Below, in pieces: positions 12,742 to 20,814 of a stretch of 24,687 nucleotides of DNA; the first letter of the stretch is position 1, and the number at the start of each line of letters is the position of its first letter. Under the pieces are notes generated by a model. That model was not told where the DNA came from. It saw nothing but the letters and a program-made list of their open reading frames with translations, and did not search any database. Source of the stretch: SIG440 sp045647905 (GTDB taxonomy: Bacteria > Bacillota > Clostridia > Monoglobales > Monoglobaceae); assembly GCA_045647905.1 (NCBI GenBank), contig JAZRMZ010000193.1:1-24687 (forward strand), written 5' to 3'. The position numbers and the translations under genes are program-made.

Positions 12742-14118
12742 TTAATATCGGGGTGGACGGTAACTGCTGCTTCTGCGCTGTTTGCGCTTTGATTTTTTTA
12801 AAGCCCTTGCAAAGCCTATGGCAAGCAAAGCAACAAAGAAGCCAAAAACCGTAAGAATGAGCCATATGATGATTTTCACAATGGTGAAAGACCACAGCCA
12901 TTCAAAAAAGCTTTCAACAGGTCCAAAAAAACTTCTTTCAACCTCCATGGTTGAAATCAGGTTAACCGAGCCCATTGTCTGACCCTTATAAACAAAGGAG
13001 ACTTTACCGATTGCCTGACCTGAAGAAATTGGTGCACGCACGCTGTCGGGGATTTCAACAACCTGCTCAATCTCTTCAATATTGCCGTCCTTGGGGAACA
13101 GAACTTCAAGATTTTTTTCAGCAGAAAGGGTTATATAATCCGAATCCCCTGCCGCCTGATCAACGGTAACTTCGCCGAATATATCGTCACGCTTTGCCAC
13201 CTTGCGAGGCGCAAAATTCTCAAGGCCGTGCTCCAGAATTGCCTTTGATTCGTTGTGGGATGTGGAATTGTCCTCGGAGTTCAAAAGAACGCATATAACC
13301 GAAATTCCGTCCTTTTCAGCCGATGAAACAAGGCAGGAGCCGGCTTCTGATGTTGAGCCAGTTTTGATTCCCGTTGCATATTCATAAAAATAATGGGGGT
13401 ATCTCATTCTTGAAACAAGATTGTTTGTGTTGATGAAGTATCTTTCTTCCTTCATGTTTGTTGCATCAAGCCTGATGTGGGCAATCTCAACAATTTCCCG
13501 AAAGGCTTGATTCTTCATTGCTTCTCTTGACATAACCGAAAGTTCACGGGCTGTTGTGTAATGCTGTGCATCATGGAGTCCGTGGGGATTCACAAAATGA
13601 GTCTTTGAAAGTCCAAGCTCTCCGGCTTTTTTATTCATTCTTTCAACAAAGGCTTCGATTGAACCTGCAACGCCAACAGCAAGCACCGCTGCCGCATCGT
13701 TGCCCGATGCAATCAGCAATCCTTTCAGGAGATTGTCAACAGACATGGACTCTCCCACTTCAAGATAAATGCTGCTTCCGTCAAGGGCAAGGGTGTTGAA
13801 AATTTCCTGAGTCATTGTGAATTTATCATCAAACGAAACTTCACCTTTTTCAACCGCTTCCAGAACAACCATTGCAGTCATAATCTTTGTTGTGCTGGCG
13901 GGATACATCTTTTTGTCGGGATTCTTTTCAAAAAGCACAATCCCCGATTTTGTATCAATCAAAAGAACAGACTCTGCTGTTAGTTCTCCTTCAGGACCTT
14001 TTGAGGATGCAGGCTCTGCGAAAACAGCCATACTCCCCGAAACAACAAAAAACATCATCAACAAAGCGAGTGTGATGCATATTTTCTTATATGTATGCAA
14101 AAACAAATTACCCCTCAT
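12742..14118 (-). CDS. D-alanyl-D-alanine carboxypeptidase (DacA/DacF-type, PBP5 family)
   Basis: The enzyme trims the terminal D-Ala from peptidoglycan stem peptides. It has 458 residues. A hydrophobic signal segment (about 13-34, ending AVFAEP) leads to the S11 peptidase domain with SxxK in PASTTK (Ser75, Lys78), SxN in ASGND (Ser138-Asn140) and KTG in GIKTGS (252-254). A C-terminal beta domain follows, then a membrane segment (WSFTIVKIIIWLILTVFGFF) and a basic tail with SKRKQRR. The start at 14118 has GGAGG five bases ahead. The gene is third after tsaE and tsaB with a 14-base gap, so it is co-transcribed. Most homologues use an amphipathic helix; a real C-terminal transmembrane helix is typical of DacF-like clostridial members. 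Confidence 0.93.
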   Translation of the reverse strand: MRGNLFLHTYKKICITLALLMMFFVVSGSMAVFAEPASSKGPEGELTAESVLLIDTKSGIVLFEKNPDKKMYPASTTKIMTAMVVLEAVEKGEVSFDDKFTMTQEIFNTLALDGSSIYLEVGESMSVDNLLKGLLIASGNDAAAVLAVGVAGSIEAFVERMNKKAGELGLSKTHFVNPHGLHDAQHYTTARELSVMSREAMKNQAFREIVEIAHIRLDATNMKEERYFINTNNLVSRMRYPHYFYEYATGIKTGSTSEAGSCLVSSAEKDGISVICVLLNSEDNSTSHNESKAILEHGLENFAPRKVAKRDDIFGEVTVDQAAGDSDYITLSAEKNLEVLFPKDGNIEEIEQVVEIPDSVRAPISSGQAIGKVSFVYKGQTMGSVNLISTMEVERSFFGPVESFFEWLWSFTIVKIIIWLILTVFGFFVALLAIGFARALKKSKRKQRRSSSYRPPRY

Positions 14119-14132
14119 TTCAACCTCCACTT

Positions 14133-14849
14133 TTAATTCTCTTTTGTGAGCAAGCCTTCTTTTTCCAGTTTTTCACGTTCAGCCTGCGAAAGCCGCACAT
14201 ATTGCGGAACAAGTTCGCCATAGGCAACAGTCTGTCCGTCTTTCAGTTTTTCCAGCCCGATTTCGGCAACCGAGCCTGCAAGATTAAGATTTGTTACCTT
14301 TGGTGCAAAATATGCCTTGTCACCCAAAGCCGCCTCAATCTTTTCTCTGAACACCAAGGTTGCATCACCCATAAAAAGAATCTTGTCGCCACATTCTTTC
14401 AATTCCGTCAATAGTTCATCCAAAGCAAGAGCACGGTCATTGCAAAGTCTTTCAAGACCCCTGCCGCCTCTGAACAGAGCGTTATAAACCTGATCACGTC
14501 TTGCATCAAGAATAGGTGCAAGGATTCCGTCAAAGAACCCGGATGCATGGGCAAGGGCTTCAAGAGTGGAAACTGCAATGCAGGGCTTCCCTGCCGCCTG
14601 AGCAAGAGCCTTTGCTGTTGCAACCCCGATTCTTACCCCTGTGAATGAGCCGGGGCCCACAGCCGCCGCAAAAGCATCCACCGATTTGGGGTCAACCTCT
14701 GCCGCCCTGAACATATTTTCAATCTGCGGCATCATAATCTGTGAATGTGTTTTATTCTGATTTATAACCGTCTGTGCAACCATAATCCGCTCATCAACCA
14801 AAGCTGCCGTCGCCGCCATACAGCAAGTATCAATCCCGAACACCAACAT
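14133..14849 (-). CDS. tsaB: tRNA threonylcarbamoyladenosine biosynthesis protein TsaB
   Basis: TsaB is the non-catalytic ASKHA-fold partner of TsaD in making t6A37 on ANN-decoding tRNAs. The 238-residue protein starts VFGIDTCCMAATAAL, continues with NKTHSQIMMPQIENM and has the family signature AVGPGSFTGVRIGVATAKALA followed by VSTLEALA. The middle segment ILDARRDQVYNALF is also usual. The length matches the family. The gene begins two bases after the tsaE stop, which points to translational coupling. tsaD and rimI, common neighbours elsewhere, are not here. Confidence 0.94.
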   Translation of the reverse strand: MLVFGIDTCCMAATAALVDERIMVAQTVINQNKTHSQIMMPQIENMFRAAEVDPKSVDAFAAAVGPGSFTGVRIGVATAKALAQAAGKPCIAVSTLEALAHASGFFDGILAPILDARRDQVYNALFRGGRGLERLCNDRALALDELLTELKECGDKILFMGDATLVFREKIEAALGDKAYFAPKVTNLNLAGSVAEIGLEKLKDGQTVAYGELVPQYVRLSQAEREKLEKEGLLTKEN

Positions 14850-14851
14850 AA

Positions 14852-15283
14852 TTATCTCTCCGTTTTTTCAATGGTTATCTCTCTGTAATCCTCACCCTCA
14901 TCCGGATTCTTTTGGATTACTACCTCATAATATCCCTTTGGAAGCACAGCTTCAATGTTCTGTGCCCATTCAATTATGCAAATTCCGTCTCCAAAAAAAT
15001 AATCATCAAGCCAGTCACAGTTGTCAATATCAACATTCTCAAGACGGTATGCATCAAAATGAAAAATATCAAGAGTTCCGTTATATTCGTTAACAACGGT
15101 AAAGGTTGGGCTTGAAACATCTCCGTCGATTTGAAAATATTCGGCAACGCCCTTTGTGAACGCCGTCTTTCCTGCACCAAGGTCGCCCTTGAGCGCAACA
15201 ATATCGCCGGATTTCAAGTTTTTTGAAAAAGTTCTTGCAATCTCAATTGTTTCTGCCTCACTGCGGCACACAAATTTTTCCAT
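14852..15283 (-). CDS. tsaE: tRNA threonylcarbamoyladenosine biosynthesis ATPase TsaE
   Basis: TsaE is the ATPase that resets the TsaB-TsaD complex during t6A synthesis. It has 143 residues. The Walker A loop GDLGAGKT occupies residues 33-40, followed by TKGVAEYF, SSPTFTVVNEY and FHFDAYRLENVD, all typical of YjeE/TsaE. The C-terminal WAQNIEAVLP is the family WxE-like segment. It is the first gene of a three-gene operon (tsaE, tsaB, carboxypeptidase), with a clear promoter about 40 bases upstream. The promoters of this operon and of the divergent deaminase gene lie back to back. Confidence 0.95.
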   Translation of the reverse strand: MEKFVCRSEAETIEIARTFSKNLKSGDIVALKGDLGAGKTAFTKGVAEYFQIDGDVSSPTFTVVNEYNGTLDIFHFDAYRLENVDIDNCDWLDDYFFGDGICIIEWAQNIEAVLPKGYYEVVIQKNPDEGEDYREITIEKTER

Positions 15284-15323
15284 TGTTCACCGTTGTCCTC
15301 TCAAAAATACATAGTATATCCCT

Positions 15324-15352
15324 ATTTTAACTTGAAACTCAAATAAAGTCAA
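15324..15352 (-). promoter_or_regulatory. SigA-type promoter of the tsaE-tsaB-carboxypeptidase operon
   Basis: Reading on the minus strand, TTGACT (15352-15347) and TAAAAT (15329-15324) have a 17-base spacer. An alternative pair, TTGAGT with TATACT (15318-15313) at 18 bases, overlaps it. Confidence 0.7.
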
Positions 15353-15362
15353 TACAAAACTA

Positions 15363-15391
15363 TTGAAATTTCCGATATTTTGTTGTATACT
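15363..15391 (+). promoter_or_regulatory. SigA-type promoter of the deaminase gene
   Basis: TTGAAA (15363-15368) and TATACT (15386-15391) have a 17-base spacer. It is divergent from the tsaE promoter, with only 10 bases between the two -35 boxes. Confidence 0.75.
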
Positions 15392-15431
15392 GAAACTGTA
15401 CATACAAAAAATCGGAAAGGAATTATCCAAA

Positions 15432-15926
15432 ATGGCAAAAACAAGAGTTGACAAACACAACTATTATCTTGACATAGCAGAAACCGTAATCGAGAGAGGA
15501 ACCTGTCTGCGCCGCAACTTCGGAGCAATCATCGTGAAGAACGACGAAATCGTTTCCACGGGCTACACAGGTGCGCCCCGTGGCAGACAAAACTGCACAA
15601 ACTTGGGCGTTTGCATCCGTGAAAAACTTGCAATCCCCAGAGGCGAAAGATACGAGCTTTGCCGCAGTGTTCACGCCGAAGCAAACTGCATCATCAGTGC
15701 GGCACGCCGCGAAATGATTGATGCAACACTTTACCTTGTGGGCAAGGACTATAACACAGGCGAGCTTGTTCCCAACACATCAAGCTGTTCAATGTGCAAA
15801 CGTCTTGTAATAAACGCAGGAATCAAGCAGGTAATCATCCGCAACACTCCCACCGAATACACCGTTGTGAACGTTGAGGACTGGGTGACAAACGACGAAT
15901 CTGTTGAGGGCGTTTTTGGTTATTAA
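15432..15926 (+). CDS. dCMP deaminase family protein (ComEB-like)
   Basis: This is a cytidine/deoxycytidylate deaminase-fold protein of 164 residues, likely converting dCMP to dUMP for thymidylate supply. The zinc site is formed by HAEAN (His81, catalytic Glu83) and C-x2-C in SSCSMCKR (Cys119 and Cys122). The Pro that usually precedes the first Cys (PCxxC) is Ser here, which is uncommon. GYTGAPRGRQNC and LGVCIREKLAIPRGER, with an extra Cys pair, are typical of the ComEB/dCMP group, which binds a second zinc. The ATG at 15432 has AAAGGA ten bases ahead; the upstream in-frame extension overlaps the promoter. It is transcribed alone. A repeat begins right at its stop codon. Confidence 0.88.
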   Translation: MAKTRVDKHNYYLDIAETVIERGTCLRRNFGAIIVKNDEIVSTGYTGAPRGRQNCTNLGVCIREKLAIPRGERYELCRSVHAEANCIISAARREMIDATLYLVGKDYNTGELVPNTSSCSMCKRLVINAGIKQVIIRNTPTEYTVVNVEDWVTNDESVEGVFGY

Positions 15927-15980
15927 TAAGCGCCTTTGACGCTGGCCTTGTGTCGTGAAAAAGGATACTGCTTTTTTCGG
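15927..15980 (-). repeat. Family-2 repeat, partial inverted copy
   Basis: Read on the minus strand it runs CCGAAAAAAGCAGTATCC, a short spacer, then CAAAGGCGCTTATTAATA. The same order (CGAAAAAAGCTGTATCC, spacer, CAAAGGCGCTTTTTTATA) is found at 8823-8885. The palindromic ends of the 8724 copy are missing, so this is a decayed or partial copy. Confidence 0.65.
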
Positions 15981-15987
15981 AAAAAGG

Positions 15988-16046
15988 CTCAGAATGCGGA
16001 CAAACTCACTTGTCATTCTGAGGGAGCAAAGCGAGTTGAAGAATCT
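15988..16046. repeat. Family-1-related repeat, degenerate copy
   Basis: CTCAGAATG (15988-15996) pairs with CATTCTGAG (16014-16022), and the right arm ends GAAGAATCT (16038-16046), as in copy D at 3510-3635. It abuts the family-2 fragment, the same pairing of repeat families as at 8724-9015. Confidence 0.65.
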
Positions 16047-16200
16047 TATGGTTTTATGTGATTTTAAGATGCAACGAACTTCGCTCAGCATGACAAAGTT
16101 ATCACTTTAAGTCTGTTTTCGAAAGAAGCAGACAAATTGAAGGCAATGGCATTTGACAAAGCCGTAATTGTTGCCGTAAGTTCATACGGACGCATAATAT
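16047..16200. other. Non-coding stretch with a possible gene remnant
   Basis: A further family-1 scrap (CTTCGCTCAGCATGAC, about 16080-16095) is followed by a frame that stays open for some 50 codons without a start or ribosome binding site (it includes KEADKLKAMAFDKAVIVAVS). I do not recognise the product. It may be the decayed end of a lost gene. Confidence 0.3.
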
Positions 16201-16234
16201 TACCCCATACATTTTGTGTATGGGGTATTTTTTG
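16201..16234 (+). terminator. Rho-independent terminator
   Basis: TACCCCATAC (16201-16210) and GTATGGGGTA (16218-16227) form a perfect 10-base stem with a 7-base loop, followed by a run of T on the plus strand. It lies at the end of the plus-strand deaminase region and directly beyond the stop of the convergent UPF0371 gene. Confidence 0.85.
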
Positions 16235-17719
16235 TTATTTATGATACAGTCTTTGGTGTTCATATCTGGGCTCAAAGCTCACGTTTATACCAAGTCTGCG
16301 GAGAATTTTTTCGTCCTCCTCACTGAGAATAACCGTAAAGTGTGCATCACTGCCCTTGAGATTTTCAAGCTGTTCCTTTGCCTTCATTGCCACAGGGTTT
16401 GTTAAAGCCGAAATGGTCAGCGCAAGAAGAACTTCGTCGGTATGAAGTCTCGGATTTTTGTGCTTGAGATAGCGTGTTTTAAGACCGCAAATGGGTTCAA
16501 GAACCGACGCTTCAATCAAATCCGTTTCAGAATCAATGTTTCCCAGAGCTTTGAGGGCGTTGAGGAGCATCGCTGAAGCCGCACCAAGGGTTGAAGATGT
16601 TTTTCCCGTAACCACTCTGCCGTCAGGAAGAACCATAGCCCCTGCAGGACTTTGGGTTTCCTTTGCACGTTCAAGAGCACGGGGAACAGCCGGACAATAT
16701 TCGGGTGTAATCCCTGCCATATTCATCAAAAGCTCAAGCTTGCTCACCTGGGAATCATCGCATTTGCCACGTATAACGTTTGTGCTTGTTGAAAAATATC
16801 TTCTGATAATCTCCTTCTTTGAAGCATCACAACAAACTTCATCGTCAACAATACATTTTCCTGCCATATTAACACCCATATCGGTGGGTGATTTATAGGG
16901 GGATTTCCCCTGAATCTTCTCAAACATTGCATTGAGCACAGGAAATATTTCCACGTCACGGTTATAGTTAACCGCAATCTCGCCGTATGCATCAAGATGA
17001 AAGGGGTCAATCATATTAACATCATTAAGGTCGACAGTTGCCGCCACATAAGCAAGATTCACAGGATGTTTCAGTGCAAGGTTCCAGACCGGGAAGGTCT
17101 CGAATTTTGCATATCCTGCCGCAATGCCTCTCTTATAGTCATGGTAAAGCTGGCTAAGGCAGGTTGCCATTTTTCCGCTTCCGGGCCCCGGAGCTGTTAT
17201 AACCACCAGCGACCGCTCGGTTTCGATATATTCATTCTTGCCAAGGCCCTCATCACTCACAATATGCTGAACATCGGAGGGGTATCCGGCAATGGTGTAA
17301 TGCTTATAGCATTTTATTCCAAGATTGTTGAGCTGTTTCAAAAAAGCATTTGCCCTTGGCTGACCGTTGTATCTGGCAAGAACAACACTTCCCACCAGAA
17401 GGTTCATTTCTCTGAATGTGTCAATCAGACGAAGAACATCATCGTCATAGGAAATACCCAAATCTCCTCTGATTTTGTTGCTTTCAATATCTTCGGCATT
17501 GATTGTAATCACAATCTCCATTTCTTCCTTGAGTTGCTGAAGCATACGGATTTTGCTGTCGGGAGCAAAACCCGGAAGAACACGTGAGGCATGATAATCG
17601 TCAAAGAGCTTTCCACCGAATTCAAGATACAGCTTGCCCCCGAATTCTGCAATTCTCTTTCTTATCTGTTCGGATTGTAATTTAAGATATTTTTGATTAT
17701 CAAATCCAATTCTTCCCAT
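16235..17719 (-). CDS. UPF0371/DUF1846 family protein
   Basis: The protein has 494 residues, the full length of the DUF1846 family. Features seen are GFDNQKYLKLQSEQIRKRI at the N-terminus, LYLEFGGKLFDDYHASRVLPGF, a glycine-rich TAPGPGSGKMATCLSQLYHD that resembles a nucleotide-binding loop (P-loop-like GPGSGK), and PTDMGVNMAGKCI. The first half was proposed from structures to have a P-loop-type fold, but the reaction is not known to me. It has no signal or membrane segments. The ATG at 17719 has AGGAGGG eight bases ahead; the ORF extension of nine residues has no site. TATAAT stands upstream on its strand with a poor -35 box. It lies 72 bases downstream of the cotransporter gene on the same strand. 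Confidence 0.88.
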   Translation of the reverse strand: MGRIGFDNQKYLKLQSEQIRKRIAEFGGKLYLEFGGKLFDDYHASRVLPGFAPDSKIRMLQQLKEEMEIVITINAEDIESNKIRGDLGISYDDDVLRLIDTFREMNLLVGSVVLARYNGQPRANAFLKQLNNLGIKCYKHYTIAGYPSDVQHIVSDEGLGKNEYIETERSLVVITAPGPGSGKMATCLSQLYHDYKRGIAAGYAKFETFPVWNLALKHPVNLAYVAATVDLNDVNMIDPFHLDAYGEIAVNYNRDVEIFPVLNAMFEKIQGKSPYKSPTDMGVNMAGKCIVDDEVCCDASKKEIIRRYFSTSTNVIRGKCDDSQVSKLELLMNMAGITPEYCPAVPRALERAKETQSPAGAMVLPDGRVVTGKTSSTLGAASAMLLNALKALGNIDSETDLIEASVLEPICGLKTRYLKHKNPRLHTDEVLLALTISALTNPVAMKAKEQLENLKGSDAHFTVILSEEDEKILRRLGINVSFEPRYEHQRLYHK

Positions 17720-17790
17720 GTTTTTTTCCCTCCTGAAACATATCAAGACTTATTATAACACATTTTCTTAAATTAGAAAAGAGGTTTTAA

Positions 17791-19560
17791 TTAAATTGCA
17801 TATTTCTCTTTATATGCCTGATACAAATCTTCAAATGATTTGTCATGACTTTCTTTGACGTTTTTCAGATATTCGTGAGTTTCAAAGGAGTCATGTGAAA
17901 TTTCTATGATACAAACCGCAATGTTTGAACAATGGTCCGAAACTCTTTCGTAGTTGGTGAGAAGGTCTGAAAGAATAAAGCCAAGTTCCATTGTGCAGTC
18001 GCCCTGCTTGAGGCGTGAAATGTGGTTTGCCTTGATTTTGCGTTTGAGACGGTCAATAACCTGTTCAAGGGGTTCGACACGTGCTGCAATTTCCGTACTT
18101 TCCTTTGTAAGCGAATCTGTTGCAAGTTCAAGGATTTCGGCAGCTGCGGCTGTGATGATTTTTATGTCATTCTGAGCCTGCGGTGAGAATGAAATTCCCT
18201 TTTGATACATTTCCTGAGCAACCTCTGCAACGTTTACGGCGTGGTCAGAAATTCTTTCAATATCGCCGATGCAATGGAGAAGCTCGGTTACAACCTTACT
18301 GTCTTTTGCAGACATATTGTTTGCCGCAATTTTCACAAGATATGAGCTTGTTTTGTCCTCGTACTTGTCAACAAGCTTTTCGTGTTCCATGATTTCCTTG
18401 AACTTCTCGTCGCTGTAATCTGCCATCAGGGCTGTTGCCGCATTGAATGAGTACGCCGAGAGCTTTGCCATGTCGCAAACAAGTTCACGACATTTTTCAA
18501 CAGCAAAGGAGGGGATATTGAGAAATCTTTCGTCCAAGGTGTCGAAAGCGTTTGTTTTTTCTTCTTTCTTGTTGCCCTTGATTTTAATTGTATTGATTGC
18601 AAGCTTTTCAATCAATGAACAGAAGGGCATAAGGATTATTGTTGAGATAATGTTGAATATGGTGTGTGTGATTGCAATTGAGAAGAATGAAGCATCGGAT
18701 GCCATGAACTCAACAATGGGTTTCACACCAAAGTAATACAGCAGATAATATACTGCGGTGACAACTGCAACACCAATCATCTTGATGTAAAGGCAGGATG
18801 CCGCAACGCGCTTTGATTCAGTATTGCCGCTGATTGCCGAAATTATGGGGGTTATGGTTGTGCCGATATTCATACCCAGAAGAACGGGGAGGGCAATGGC
18901 GTGCTGGATTGATATTGAGCCTGCCAGAACCTGAAGAATACCAACCGAAGCAGAGGAGCTTTGGATAATTGCAGTGAAGATTGTTCCCACAAGAATACCC
19001 ATAATGGGGTTTGAGAACATAATCAGCAAATTCTGAAAACTTTCATTTTCCTTAAAGGAGCTTGCCGCATCGCTCATGGCTTCCATACCAAAAATCAGAA
19101 CCGAAAACCCAAGAAGAATTGTTGCAATATTTCTTTTGGAATCGCTTTTTGAAGTCATTGTGATGATAACGCCGATTGCCGCAAGAACGGGGGTGAAGTT
19201 TTCGGGCTTCAGAAGACTGATGAAGGCAGCGCCCTCGATGTCCTTCAATGAAAGGAGCCATGCGGTGACGGTTGTTCCGATGTTTGCACCCATGATTATG
19301 CTGATTGTCTGACCAAACTTCATAATACCTGAGTTAACAAAACCAACCAGCATAACTGTTGTTGCAGATGAACTTTGAATTACTGCTGTCACGATAAAAC
19401 CAAGAAACAAGCCTGTCCACTTGTTTGAAGTCAGCCGTGCCAGAATAGATTCAAGTTTGCCGCCGGCAAGTTTTTTGAGACCGTCGCCCATCAAATCCAT
19501 ACCGAAAAGGAACAGAGCAAGACCGCCTATCAGACCTAAAATTGTAATGACCATATCCAT
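17791..19560 (-). CDS. Na/Pi cotransporter family protein with PhoU-like C-terminal domain
   Basis: The protein has 589 residues. The N-terminal half is a membrane domain with two inverted copies of the Na/Pi (SLC34/NptA) core, each with the hallmark QSSSA (Gln62-Ser65 and Gln200-Ser203) and GANIGTTVTA or GMNIGTTITP. About residues 345-580 form a PhoU-like helical bundle (LVCDMAKLSAYSFNAATALM; LLHCIGDIERISDHAVNVAE; LLTNYERVSDHCSNIA). The DxxER/ExxSDH motifs are those that bind metal in PhoU. It probably imports or exports phosphate with sodium, with the PhoU part as a sensor. The start at 19560 is fixed by GAGGAGAG; the upstream extension has no site. It diverges from the M42 operon. Confidence 0.93.
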   Translation of the reverse strand: MDMVITILGLIGGLALFLFGMDLMGDGLKKLAGGKLESILARLTSNKWTGLFLGFIVTAVIQSSSATTVMLVGFVNSGIMKFGQTISIIMGANIGTTVTAWLLSLKDIEGAAFISLLKPENFTPVLAAIGVIITMTSKSDSKRNIATILLGFSVLIFGMEAMSDAASSFKENESFQNLLIMFSNPIMGILVGTIFTAIIQSSSASVGILQVLAGSISIQHAIALPVLLGMNIGTTITPIISAISGNTESKRVAASCLYIKMIGVAVVTAVYYLLYYFGVKPIVEFMASDASFFSIAITHTIFNIISTIILMPFCSLIEKLAINTIKIKGNKKEEKTNAFDTLDERFLNIPSFAVEKCRELVCDMAKLSAYSFNAATALMADYSDEKFKEIMEHEKLVDKYEDKTSSYLVKIAANNMSAKDSKVVTELLHCIGDIERISDHAVNVAEVAQEMYQKGISFSPQAQNDIKIITAAAAEILELATDSLTKESTEIAARVEPLEQVIDRLKRKIKANHISRLKQGDCTMELGFILSDLLTNYERVSDHCSNIAVCIIEISHDSFETHEYLKNVKESHDKSFEDLYQAYKEKYAI

Positions 19561-19724
19561 AATTATTCTCTCCTCGTTTTTATAATATGTGGATAATTTT
19601 TCAGTTACATACAAAAACGCAACTTTTCACAAATACATATTAACACAAAAATTGAAAAAAATAAAGGGGTTTGACAAAAAATATATTTTTTTGGTAAAAC
19701 TGACAAATGTATATTGGTTTTGCC

Positions 19725-19753
19725 TTGACTGAAACATTTTGTTGGGGTATAAT
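19725..19753 (+). promoter_or_regulatory. SigA-type promoter of the M42 operon
   Basis: TTGACT (19725-19730) and TATAAT (19748-19753) have a 17-base spacer, 32 bases before the first start codon. No further promoter or terminator is seen before 23308, which supports a five-gene transcript. Confidence 0.8.
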
Positions 19754-19785
19754 ATATATAAATTGTAAAAAAGGATAAGTTGAAT

Positions 19786-20814
19786 ATGAATATAAAAGAT
19801 AAAACAATAGATTTGCTTTTGGGCGATGGAATATCCGGCTATGAGCACGGGTTTGCAAAAACTGTTTGTCAAAGGCTGAAAAGTTTTTGTTCTGATGCTG
19901 TTGTAACAAAAACCAACAGTGTGGTGGGCAGTTTATCATGCGGAAATCCCGAAGCCCCTGTTATTATGCTTGAGGCGCATCTTGACCGAATCGGGCTGAT
20001 TGTAAAAGAAGTGGACGAAAATGGGTTTGTGGCATTTGATACCTTGGGCGGAGTTGATGAACGGATTTTGCCCTCTTGCGAAGTTTGGATTCTCGGCAAG
20101 GAGAGATGCTTTGGTGTTATTGGTGCAAAACCACCCCACATAACCACAAGTGAGGAATCCAAAAAGGGGTTGAGTGCGGATGATATGCTCATTGATACGG
20201 GTCTGGGCGAAAAGGCGGCGGAATTGATTTCTGTTGGAGACCCCATTCTCCTTGATTCAAAGTTCTGTGAGCTTCTGAACGGGAGAATTGCGTCAGCGGC
20301 GCTTGACAATCGTGTTTCAATGGCGGCGGTTTTTGAGATTCTTGAAAGGGTGAAGGATGACGTGCTCCCCGTGAATCTTATGGTTGCTTTTACAAGCGGC
20401 GAGGAATCGGGACTGTTGGGTGCATATACAATTTTGGGTGAGTCTCAGCCTGACCTTGCGGTTGTTCTGGATGTTACTTATGGAAGAACTCCTGATGCAG
20501 CAGGGGCGGAGACCTTTCCCCTTGGAAGCGGTGCGGCTGTTATGAGAGGTCCAAATGTTCATTATGAAATGACAAAGAGGGTTATTGACATTGCAAAGAA
20601 AAAGGGTATTCCCTATGAAATAGAGGTTGCGCCAAGGAGCTCAGGGACAACGGCATGGGCGATACAGAATTCAAAGAACGGTGTTCCGTGTATTGTGATT
20701 TCCATTCCTCTGAGATATATGCACACGACGGTTGAAACGGTTGACCTTTCTGATGTAGAGGCTGTGTGCAGCCTGGTCAGGGAAATTATTCTTGGGGGTG
20801 ATGTTGTTGCTTAA
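19786..20814 (+). CDS. M42 family metallopeptidase (operon gene 1)
   Basis: The protein has 342 residues and belongs to the TET/FrvX/deblocking aminopeptidase family, cytoplasmic enzymes that form 12-subunit tetrahedra and cut residues off peptide N-termini. All five metal-ligand positions are kept: His65 with Asp67 (EAHLDRIG), Asp174 (ALDNR), Glu206-Glu207 (GEESG), Asp229 (VLDVT) and His313 (RYMHT). The residue after AHxD is Arg where Glu is usual (AHMDE), which could alter substrate preference. The ATG at 19786 has AAGGAT nine bases ahead; a TTG six bases upstream is less likely. Its 3' end overlaps gene 2 by 14 bases. Confidence 0.92.
   Translation: MNIKDKTIDLLLGDGISGYEHGFAKTVCQRLKSFCSDAVVTKTNSVVGSLSCGNPEAPVIMLEAHLDRIGLIVKEVDENGFVAFDTLGGVDERILPSCEVWILGKERCFGVIGAKPPHITTSEESKKGLSADDMLIDTGLGEKAAELISVGDPILLDSKFCELLNGRIASAALDNRVSMAAVFEILERVKDDVLPVNLMVAFTSGEESGLLGAYTILGESQPDLAVVLDVTYGRTPDAAGAETFPLGSGAAVMRGPNVHYEMTKRVIDIAKKKGIPYEIEVAPRSSGTTAWAIQNSKNGVPCIVISIPLRYMHTTVETVDLSDVEAVCSLVREIILGGDVVA

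Noticed and set aside
19588..19596. TGTGGATAA, a DnaA-box match in the Na/Pi transporter leader
   Set aside because: A lone 9-mer in AT-rich DNA is expected by chance; no second box is nearby.
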